Shown here: piece by piece, positions 55,518 to 64,000 of the stretch
Numbering within the stretch: the first letter of the stretch is position 1
Layout: the number at the start of each line of letters is the position of its first letter
Origin: Euonymus europaeus
Lineage: Eukaryota > Streptophyta > Magnoliopsida > Celastrales > Celastraceae
Assembly: GCA_963580455.1 (NCBI GenBank)
Contig: OY756966.1
Coordinates: 18,851,001 to 18,915,000, forward strand
DNA: 64,000 bases
Reading direction: 5' to 3'
Made by a program: the position numbers and the translations under genes
Notes under the pieces: model-generated
What the model saw: the letters and a program-made list of their open reading frames with translations, nothing else
Told to the model about the DNA's origin: nothing
The model's database searches: none

Positions 55518-57825
55518 CTATTTCTTCTCTATTTTTGGGATGATTTGTTTCTTGTTTGGCTCATTATCATCCATTACTAATTCCCTGCATCAACAACAAA
55601 CCCAGAGAAAGGCTTATCACATTTGTGTTAGTTAAACATTTTCATTTCATATTTATGTGATAATTGGCTTTATAATGTGGTTTTTGTACATATATTTATT
55701 TCTCAGTGTGATATCTTTGTTCTATATATATACTAACCTCTTTCCCTTTCCTGTATTGTGGTCTTCAATTTTGGTGATTTCAGGCAGATTTTCAGTACCT
55801 GAACATTCATTATCCATGAGAAAACATCATTTTGCACAACACTAATATTATGATGCACATGTTCATTTATAAGTATAACTAACCTCTATTGTCAATTAGC
55901 CTTATTTGTGAGACATTGAAGATGATTTCTCCAGAATTCAGAGCTCGTTCATTAAGATACACTGTGAATTTATAGCTCTTACCACTGATTTGTTGTATGA
56001 CATGTGGTGTTTCACATCGATTGACAGAAGACAGATTTGCAAGTTGATGTGCTGGTAATTTCACTATTTTTTCAGCCTGGTTTCCGAAAATGAAGAAATT
56101 TGTTTGCCCAGTTTCATCTGAGACAATACAGTTTAACTTGTACCTGAAAGAATATACTTGTGAAAAAAATATTTGATATGCCATAATAGTATGATCTATT
56201 TCTTGTAGTTGGATATAAAATTAATTACCATATGATCGGCGAGGTTTGTAAGTCTCCACAACTCCTGCAAGATAATGCTCCTTCTTTGTCATTCACCCCT
56301 GCTTTACATTTTGGGCATGCATTATACCACCATCCTCTAGTTGAATCAATATCCATCAACATTGCATCACATTGGAATCTTTTACCCTTCATATCATCAT
56401 TAAACAAAAACATTTTATGTGTAATAAACATTTTTCATATAGGTGTTTATATGTATGCATATTTTGGAAATTTCATATCAAAACTTGTTAATTCATACCA
56501 GACTATCTTGTAGTGGAAGCTGAAGTAGTTCGATGATCGTCTTGACAGATGTCTGCGACATATTTGAAGCTGTGATCTTTATTTCTTCTTCCTCTATTGA
56601 TGTTGCAAGCTTCATTGAATATCCCATCCTTTCATTGGAATATTTATTTTTTAGCTAGGTGCCTTATATAAATATTAATATATTTATGTACATATATGTC
56701 TTGCTGAATATATACTTACTGAGCTTGGAAAGCATGTACATGTTCACTATCCAGGTTTAAGAATATATGACTTGCTGAATTACTTGATAGTTTGATCTCT
56801 CCTGAAAATTTGCATGTGTTGAGCATATAAAGAATTAAAGACTTGTATTTTATTAATATTTGAATGATTTATTTGACATACCTTTGTAACTTCTAACATT
56901 TAATGATGTTACGATGATGGTATTGGGACTGTCATCATTTTCTTTGTTTGATTTATCATCATTAAAAGTGTCGGCTTTTTTTCCCCAAAGAGTCATAGTT
57001 ATGTGTCTTGAACTGTAGAAAATTAAATTTATAAAATCATGGAGTAATCACATGTGCATAAATATGTACTTCGTACTGTGGTGTTTATATGGATTACCTT
57101 GAAGTTTCGATGATCAGATCTCTTATGGGAACATCTCTGCCATTCATGAATTTATACTGTATTTTTTCAACTTTTGCAAGATAACCAATAATATCTGTAA
57201 CAAATAATTAGTTAGATATAGCAGTTAAATATTTATGAGCGGAGTATCATAATATTTAATAAAGTGTTATGTTGACCTGTTAGTAGGACATCCTTGTCAA
57301 GCCGTGATTCCATTGTTTGTTCATCAACGAAGAAAAATTTGTGGAATGGAATGGATATTCCAGTAGCGGCCATTTCTTTAATAATTGTCCAAGGTCCAAT
57401 CCGTACCATGCATTTGTTGTCACAAACACGATATTTGTTTCTTGGAGCAATTACTATAAAATTGCTAAAAGCATAAATCTGGCCAACTTTCAGCAACTCT
57501 TTCATTCTCGGTCCATCTTCTTTCTTGATTGTGGCTTGGACAGCAGTTTCCTAAAGAATGAAATATAATTTCAACAATATAACAGATATTTCATATCATC
57601 CAATATGGTGTTCATAATTTCATCGATACGGGGTAAATATTTCATGAAGGCACAAGTAAATTTTGTTTGAGAATTTTTTACCTCTGCATCTAGTAGCAGT
57701 AAATCTATTGACATTAGTTCATCCTGCATTGATGGATTTGTTGAATCCCAAAGCCTTATGATCCGCGCAATTATTGTGGTATTTTTCTGGCCAATTTCTA
57801 GCTGTGCTATTGGAGTAAAGGTCAT
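55518..57825 (-). CDS. Replication protein A 70-kDa-like (RPA1-like), Helitron type, ten exons
   Basis: Minus-strand exons: 57825-57682, 57550-57277, 57194-57098, 57012-56882, 56801-56720, 56628-56499, 56386-56229, 56143-55884, 55798-55738 and 55584-55518. All splice GT-AG and keep one frame of 467 aa. It starts MTFTPIAQLEIGQKNTTIIA, an OB-fold (DUF223-like) opening. A second OB-like part runs over residues 140-260, and a C-terminal DBD-C region has the zinc ribbon C310-C313...C326-C329 within WWYNACPKC...CRSCG. The size is shorter than cellular RPA1 because the N-terminal RPA70N domain is missing, as in the RPA-like genes carried by plant Helitrons. Expected role: binding single-stranded DNA, for a Helitron during rolling-circle replication. 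No stops or frameshifts were found, unlike nearly every other transposon gene here. Confidence 0.85.
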
Positions 57826-57879
57826 TTTCCTATGTATGTAACCTGTAATGATGAAGATAAGATATTATTAGTGCATGTA

Positions 57880-58145
57880 ATATATCTATCTATCTATACT
57901 TATATTTCAATATTATATTATATACATTAGGTAAATGTAGATTTCGGAATATTAACCAAATAAACCAATAAACCAATTATTAATAAACCAATAATGACAT
58001 ATTATTATTATTATATTATTATATTATAATTATTATTATTATATTATAATAAGATATATAATATATTATTATTATTATATTATTGGTGTTCTTATCGTTA
58101 TGTTCTTATTATATTATTATTATTATATTTTAATATTGCATTAGG
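57880..58145. repeat. ATT/TATC microsatellite upstream of the RPA1-like gene
   Basis: TATCTATC near 57888 and long ATTATT runs at 57990-58130. The motif ATTAGGTARATRTAGRTTTCG appears twice (about 57927 and 58140), inverted relative to the 59-kb copies. Confidence 0.85.
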
Positions 58146-58350
58146 TAGATATAGGTTTCGATGTACAGAAATTGCTAAAAACAATAAACAAATGACCATT
58201 CAGCAAATGAATAAACCAATTATTAATTATCTCTTATGATAATGAACATTTGTTATAATAACATATACACGTTTTTTTTTGATGGAAAATTGTAGAAAAC
58301 AATAATTACCTTGGAAAATTGTTGTAATAGAAATTTTTCATGTCATTTTT

Positions 58351-58560
58351 TTACAGTGAATCAAAAATTTCTTTGAACACAATATTTTTTGTAAGGTGCT
58401 CATCTTGTTCGTTAGTTTTTGTTATCAAAATTTTTAACCCTTTATGAGTAGTAACTCTCGATAAGGCTACATATAATTGACAATGACAGAATATTGATTT
58501 AGGAAGATATAAACCAACTTTTAAAAGAGTTTGTCCTTGATTACTCTCTTTATGTTAAAA
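58351..58560 (-). pseudogene. Helitron Pif1-like helicase, C-terminal fragment
   Basis: The minus strand reads SNQGQTLLKVGLYLPKSIFC, then HCQLYVALSRVTTHKGLKIL, ending FDSL at a stop at 58353-58351. S(x)GQTL...VGLYLP...QLYVALSRV is the last motif block of the Helitron Rep/Hel protein. Everything N-terminal is lost, so it is non-functional. It lies upstream of the RPA1-like gene on the same strand. Confidence 0.85.
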
Positions 58561-59140
58561 TAACAATCAACGTAATAATAATATAAAAGTAATCATAATG
58601 GCAGCAGAGGTTTAACATGCTCAAGTAAAATAATCATTTCATTATAAATAAACACTACGAGCTGCAGCAAGTCATGAAACACAAGGGGAATACCTTTGAT
58701 TAAAGGTGAACTTCTGCCAGTGATTATTTAGTCCTTCGTAGAAGCAGTTTTTCTTTAAAAAAATATGTTTCATAGCTCTAGATTTTCGTCTTTTATTTAC
58801 AAAAGGTTATAATAAAAAAATATAAAACTATGGCAGCTTTACTGGAGCTAAAGCGACATAATGTTAATCTATAGTGACACGCAAGAATGCCTTATCTCCG
58901 TTTGAGGAATTAGATGTTGATGTTTGAAATGTGCATGCATCACGTCCTCCACTTTGTCTCTTTGTTGTAAAAGCTTCATCAGCTTAGCTGCACAGCTGTC
59001 TGTCCCCACAAAACGCGGGTTCCCCTCCACTATCATCTGCGATTAACTTCTGAATATTAAATTGGTAGATTAGGACAGAAGAGAAGACTTAAAGTTGTTT
59101 TACATTTGTGTGCAAATGCCTATACTTGTGTACTGTTATT
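58561..59140. other. No gene recognised
   Basis: A minus frame around 58920-59040 (MIVEGNPRFVGTDSCAAKLM type) is open but short and unassigned. Confidence 0.4.
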
Positions 59141-59145
59141 GTGTT

Positions 59146-59280
59146 CCTAATGCATATAATATTGCAATATCTGTACATCGAAACCTACATTTATCTAATG
59201 CATATAATATTGCAATATCTATACATCGAAAACTATATTTACCTAATGCATATAATATTGCAATATCTGTACAATATCTG
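59146..59280. repeat. Short tandem repeat, about 59-bp unit
   Basis: CTAATGCATATAATATTGCA is repeated three times (about 59147, 59198 and 59237), with ATATCTRTACATCGAAA between. Relatives of the ACCTAATGCATATAA phrase return at about 59895, 60109, 60197 and 60429. Confidence 0.88.
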
Positions 59281-59734
59281 CGGTAGGTCCTTCATCTTCG
59301 TAGGTTTGCTTCTGGATTCTTCCCTATCAATTGCAGAACATCTGGCATATCAGAGGCGCTTCCGAGTGATCGAGTTGCTTTACATTCCGGATATCCTAGG
59401 CCTTCTTCTCTTCTTTCTTTCTTGTATTTGCATTCCCGGCTTGAATGGAGATGCCCTTCTTCTTTCTTTCATTTCTCGTCCATTCAGCCGTCTCGATGTG
59501 AACCTTTGAAATTGAGCTGCTGAGCTCCACGGTCTTATCGCGTTCGTTGCCCTCACCATTCTTAACATAAAGATTTTCCAATGGGGTAGATAAGAGAGAT
59601 GCTGGTGGATCTTATGATGATCGAGCTACCACCCACCTAACCTTTGAAATTTAACTGCTACGCTTCCTTACCACATCCATGATTTGGATATGAACCCTCA
59701 AATGCTAACTTTCTATTGCGTTTCTGGAAAGCAA

Positions 59735-60065
59735 ATATTAATTATTATTATTATTATTATATTATTAGCATATTATTATTATTATTATATTATTACTATA
59801 TTATATTATTAATATATTATTATTATTATATTATTATGATATTATTATTATGATATTATTATTATTATATTATTATTATTATATTATACATATACCTAAT
59901 GCATATAATATTCATTAATTATTATTATTATTATATTATTAGCATATTATTATTATATTATTATTACTATATTATATTATTAATATATTATTATTACTAT
60001 ATTATATTAATATATTAATATTCTTATATTATATTAATATATTATCATTATTATATTATACATTT
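59735..60065. repeat. ATT/ATATT microsatellite, first block
   Basis: Long irregular ATTATT/TATATTA runs interrupted near 59890 by the ACCTAATGCATATAA phrase. Confidence 0.92.
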
Positions 60066-60108
60066 ACCCATTGCATTATCTATACGAACACAAATCTAAA
60101 TCTTGGTT

Positions 60109-60515
60109 TACCTAATGCATATAAAATTTCAGTGTAAAACGGCGTCGTTTAGCTTGTCAAGCTTTTGTCGAAAGAACATCAATTGCGATTATATTATACA
60201 TTTACCTAATGCATATAATATTCATTAATTATTATTATTATTATATTATTAGCATATTATTATTATATTATTATTACTATATTATATTAGTATTATATTA
60301 TTATTATTATATTATATTAATATATTATTATTATTATATTATATTAATATATTATTATTATTATATTATATTAATATATTATTATTATTATATTATATTA
60401 ATATATTATTATTATTATATTATACATTTACCTAATGTATATAAAATTTCAGTGTAAAACGGCGTCGTTTAGCTTGTCAAGCTTTTGTCTAAAGAACACC
60501 AATTGCGAGAGTACA
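60109..60515. repeat. Duplicated ~80-bp GC-containing block flanking an ATT array
   Basis: The block ACCTAATGYATATAAAATTT followed by CAGTGTAAAACGGCGTCGTT and AGCTTGTCAAGCTTTTGTC occurs at 60109-60190 and again at 60429-60510, about 320 bp apart. Between them an array of about five 27-28-bp TTATTATTATATTATATTAA units lies at 60298-60420. GTTTAGCTTGTCAAGC contains the palindrome GCTTGTCAAGC. Confidence 0.88.
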
Positions 60516-60610
60516 GGAGCGTAAAAAATCGGGACTCGCGCAGAAAACACAGGAGTGCACAGGCTTTATATATAAGTACAAGAGCAAGAATGTTGAGTGA
60601 GAATCGTGCA

Positions 60611-60662
60611 GATGAGAGATGAGAGATGAGAGATGAGAGATGAGAGATGAGAGATGAGAGAT
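60611..60662. repeat. Heptanucleotide repeat (GATGAGA), about 7 units
   Basis: Perfect period of 7. Minus-strand reading frames over it encode SLISHLS repeats but are not genes. Confidence 0.95.
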
Positions 60663-61499
60663 GCGATTGATAGATGGAATAGGCGTGTAAAAGAAGCTCT
60701 TGCAAAAAGCAAGTGTATGCATCTTTCGAACGGCTCAGATAAAAAGGCAGTCAAACAAAACAATAGTCATAAACTCGCGAGTACCAAAAAGCCGGGAACT
60801 CGCCACATAAATCTCTCAATTTAGGCAGTTTAGTATTTAAGTATTAGATACATTTACGTATATGTCAGACTGTATATGCCTATATATGTGTTATATATAA
60901 ATGATGCCGTACACTTATGTGCATGTATGGGTATTGTTTTTGGTTTTTAAATTTTATATTGAGAATAGTTTGGTAAGTCGATAGTGGCTCTTAGCAAATT
61001 ACCGAATCAAATATCAAAAGTTGGTATTCTTAGAGATAGTACAATACATAAGTTGGAATTTTAGGGATTTAAATTCATCCAAATATCATAAGTTGGTACT
61101 TTTTAAAACCTACCAAAAGTTGGTAGTGAATCTTCATTGACAATAAATCAATCATTTATTTTCGATATTTCTATAAATAATTGGTTGATGTTTTAATGAA
61201 ATTAATTTGTTTTTCCCTTATGGTCAATAGTTGACCCAAACTCTTTAAAATATTTCCTAAAACTATCATAAGTTGATAATGTTTTCAAAACTCTTTAATC
61301 GAAATGGGCAATGCTTTTCCACACAAAAATAACTTTGCTACTCGTCTGAAATTATTTCATTTTTCTTTCATAGAAATTACGAGAACTAAAGATGAGACAT
61401 TAAATTTTAAAATAAATTATTTCATTTTTTTTAAATAACCATGTCTTGCAAAGAGCAAGTTTTCTTAGGGTAGTCATCTAATTAATCTAGCATTTCCAA
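60663..61499. other. AT-rich DNA leading into a Tat-like LTR end
   Basis: No gene. The phrase 'AAGTTGGTA' recurs four times or so between 61017 and 61125. It may be the 5' part of the LTR that ends at 61607. Confidence 0.4.
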
Positions 61500-61622
61500 A
61501 CAGGTGTTATGGGGTGCTAATACCTTCCCCATGCTCAATCGACCCTCGTTCCCTTTTTCTCTGGTTCGCAGGTTTTTTTTTTTGGTGTCCAACTGTACCT
61601 TAAATCAATTGGTGGCGACTTC
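61500..61622 (+). repeat. Tat-like LTR 3' end with primer site
   Basis: GGTGTTATGGGGTGCTAATA and CCTTCCCCAT, then TTAAATCA at 61607 and ATTGGTGGCGACTTC. The arrangement matches 32655-32779, so it is a second LTR end of the same lineage. The LTR start and internal genes were not found. Confidence 0.5.
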
Positions 61623-61671
61623 TCGGATTTTTCCTAATTTTAGGAATTATTCGATTTTCTTTAAATGTCCA

Positions 61672-62211
61672 GAGTGTGTTTGGAACATGTTTCCAAAACT
61701 ATTTTTTTGTTTTTCAAAATAGAAAACTAGATGAAAATTCATTTGGGTGTTACAGTTTTTCAGAATTGTGTTTTTGAAAACATAAAAATGAAAATAACTA
61801 AATCATGTTTTGAAGAATTTTGAAAACGGACTGGTGGCATTTTTGTAAATATATTGAAATTCATTTTTTCCCTCTTACTCTACTTCTTCCTCCCTTTATC
61901 ATTAGTTGTTACAATCTCTCTTCTCTCTCATTTCTTCTCTCTCCAACTCTTCCCTCCTTTGTCTCTTCTCCATATTCTCTCCAAATTTACTTGATCTATT
62001 TTATGTCATCGTTCATTACTCTCCTTATTATATTATATAATAAATCTTCTTTTGTGTCTAAAATTTGTATTTTTTTATTTAGAAAACTGCTTACAAATAA
62101 CATAAGCCAAATGAATTTTTAACACTTCGTTCATTTTAAAAACTGTTTTTGAAAACTAAACTCAAAATCGTTTTTAATTATTGAAAACGAAAACAATATC
62201 CAAACACACTC
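61672..62211. mobile_element. MITE with GAGTGTGTTTGG termini
   Basis: The left end GAGTGTGTTTGGAACATGTT and the right end ATATCCAAACACACTC form terminal inverted repeats. Further pairing involves the TTTTCAAAA-rich subterminal DNA. It has a 540-bp non-coding interior. The superfamily and target duplication were not resolved. Confidence 0.65.
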
Positions 62212-64000
62212 ACCTGTTTCAACCCTAGATTTTTAGTTTAGATTCCTCCTAGCATAGGATGCCAATATCCACGAATTCTCATAAGTTGAATATTTACTTT
62301 TGGAAACAAATCCATGTCACTTTTATCATCGGATCCTCTTTAAAAAGTCACGGACTTTTAATTTTCATAAATCTTCTTATCTTTAAAAAGTCACGAACCT
62401 TTTACTTTCTCCCAAGATACAGATTTTGTGCACAATTTTCAAGAGATCATGGAATCATTTTTCAAAAGGCTGAACCACAGGTCCAATTTTTTATACAAGA
62501 GGACAACATTTTCCTCTGTTCTTAGGCATCCCGAGATTTCTTCCTTTTACGAATTCCCACGACTTTACATCTCTACTCGTGACTCCTCAACTTCGCCTGT
62601 GATTATCGATTTTCTAAAAAGGCAGATATGGAAATTACTCTAAAGGCATAGGTAGGAGTCGCTCTAAAAAGTGATAGTAAGGTGTTATTACTGACATCCC
62701 ATCACTAGCTTTCCTCACTGTCATTATTATGTTTCTATCGCACTGTTTTATTTCTTCATTTTCTTTTAGTGAGCGTACCACGCTTCCTTCACCATTATTA
62801 CTTTGTCATTACCCGTCTGTCCATCATCCATTCATCGTCTTACCCGAGACGACCTTTCTTTATAAATCTATTCGAATGCATTCCGTCACTTCTAATACCC
62901 GATACTCTTGCTTTCCATCAAATTTTCTTCAGATCCCAGTCGACTTCGTTTAAGGTAACGGTTCTATTTTGCTTTAGTTAGGATTTCTGTAATTTGAATC
63001 AAGCCCTTGGTGTTTAGTGATTTCATTTCTTTTATAGATTAATGTATTTAGACTTCGTATATATGTTTGTTTATGATGGATTCAACTCGAAATCCGTATT
63101 TTGTTATCGAACTAAGGACTCAAGAAACACAACCCAAAAAACAGAAGGTATAGTGGAATTCAGAACTTCCCAACATCAGAAAAAAGCAAGAAGAAGAAAT
63201 CCAAAAAATTTCCAGAAAATCCCCGAAAAACCCGATCAAAAAGAAACTCAAAAATTTCCCAAAAAATCTCCAGACAAAACCTGATTTAGACTCACAACTC
63301 CGTTTTCTTTTTTTCCTGGAATTTTCCTTTCCCTCATCGAATCCCTGGCGTCTCTTCTTCCCTTTTTGTTCTTCTAGTGGCGCCAACTTTTCTTTCCATC
63401 TCTTCTACCTTCCATTTCTTCTTCCTAGGGTTAGTTCAAAAAACCTTGGGCCAATTTTAGAGCATTTAGGTTAACTAAATGGTTTGGGCCGGGCCGAGCC
63501 TTAAACGTTAATCCAAATTTGTCTTAATGATTTTTCTGATTGGGCCTATTCATCGGGCATAAGTGGCTGGTTTTGTATGCTTGTTGATGTAATGGTTTCG
63601 GCTAGTATGCGCTATACGGGTTGGTTTACGTAATTCCTTGAGGGCTGTATAATTTGTTATTTAATGCTGGGTTTCTTGTTCTTAATTTGAAAAACGGACC
63701 AAATGCACATGGGTTAGCTTAGTTGTTGGATATATATGATGGGCAAAGATATTTGGGTTTTAAATTCCTACTCAACAGATACTGTGCTAATTCATTCAGA
63801 TTTTGTATGTAATTCCGGCCTATTTGTACGTCATGTTTGGAAGCTTGAAATTGGTTGCGGGGTATTTGTTTTAAATTATTTGGATTGTGAGCTATCGTTT
63901 TAACCTCTTTTACACAATATTTGGACTCTATGATTGATTCCTAACAGTGATTTGAATTTGTCATGTACACAGTTTTTGCCTAGTGAGAATTTCCTATTAA
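62212..64000. other. No gene recognised
   Basis: Mixed sequence with a lysine-rich low-complexity frame (63120-63284) and an AT-rich end. It could be the leader of the Tat-like element ending at 61607, but no gag text is visible. Confidence 0.45.

Larger units (their letters stand above)
52332..58560 (-). mobile_element. Helitron-like element (3' end, RPA1-like gene, helicase tail)
   Basis: In minus orientation the 3' end reads hairpin (CCCGCAGC-ATA-GCGCGGG), then CCTCCATCCTAG followed by T, at 52361-52332: the standard Helitron terminus (short GC hairpin, CTAG, insertion before T). Further into the element are a minus-strand RPA1-like gene (55518-57825) and a minus-strand Pif1-type helicase C-terminus (58351-58560), both standard plant Helitron cargo. 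The 5' TC end and the Rep/most of the helicase domain were not found. That all three parts belong to one element is inference from order and strand. Confidence 0.6.

Noticed and set aside
60209..60457. 82-aa frame rich in Tyr and Ile
   Set aside because: It is a translation of the ATT microsatellite.
60469..60763. Minus-strand frames with SLISHLS repeats
   Set aside because: They read through the GATGAGA heptamer repeat; no other support.

Overview
This 64 kb window looks like an accessory, transposon-dense chromosome arm segment of a flowering plant, most likely a eudicot. The evidence is AT-rich intergenic DNA, GT-AG introns, two plant-type host genes (an XRI1-like gene and a LONELY GUY cytokinin-activation gene), and plant lineages of almost every transposon order: Ty1/copia, Ty3/gypsy (Tat-like, Athila-like, PMD-carrying), LINE, tRNA-derived SINE-like units, PIF/Harbinger, hAT, CACTA-like and MULE-like inverted-repeat elements, and a Helitron. 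I could not identify the species. All exon and repeat boundaries were worked out by eye from reading frames and splice sites.

Layout. 0-3 kb: 3' end of a broken Ty1/copia element with its 3' LTR. 3.6-6 kb: SINE-like units in an inverted repeat, a LINE reverse-transcriptase tail, and an antisense copia gag-protease remnant. 6-8.4 kb: AT-rich DNA without a gene. 8.4-10.3 kb: CACTA-like terminal repeats and a degenerate Harbinger transposase. 10.9-12.1 kb: an apparently intact five-exon XRI1-like gene on the minus strand. 13.9-14.5 kb: an LTR-like fragment. 14.5-19.6 kb: a giant foldback palindrome with two arms of about 2.5 kb around a loop of about 60 bp. 21.7-28.7 kb: a gypsy element, pol on the minus strand, with a plant mobile domain (PMD) pseudogene in antisense between pol and the 3' LTR. 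30-32.8 kb: a 52-bp minisatellite and a Tat-like LTR of about 2 kb. 32.7-34.6 kb: a Harbinger accessory (Myb/NAM-like) gene joined to that LTR. 35.5-36.1 kb: a solo LTR. 36.7-40.3 kb: a degenerate hAT transposase. 40.6-41.4 kb: a hAT MITE with a perfect 8-bp target duplication. 41.7-43.8 kb: copia LTR, Athila-like LTR and gag. 44.3-51.0 kb: a complete-ended LTR retrotransposon (TSD CATCA) with a scrambled, inverted-duplicated interior and a PF04195-type gene. 51.3-52.3 kb: a MULE-like long-TIR element. 52.3-58.6 kb: a Helitron-like region with a 3' hairpin and CTAG end, an intact LOG gene, an intact ten-exon RPA1-like gene and a helicase C-terminal fragment. 59-64 kb: ATT microsatellites, small tandem repeats, another Tat-like LTR end and a MITE.

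Three gene models keep an open reading frame across all exons: XRI1-like (268 aa), LOG (232 aa) and RPA1-like (467 aa); the two-exon Harbinger accessory ORF is also open but ends in foreign LTR sequence. The most unusual structures are the 5 kb foldback element, the LOG gene between a Helitron 3' terminus and Helitron RPA/helicase sequence (possible whole-gene capture), and two gypsy-type elements that each carry a host-like gene antisense near the 3' LTR, one with its own TATA promoter.
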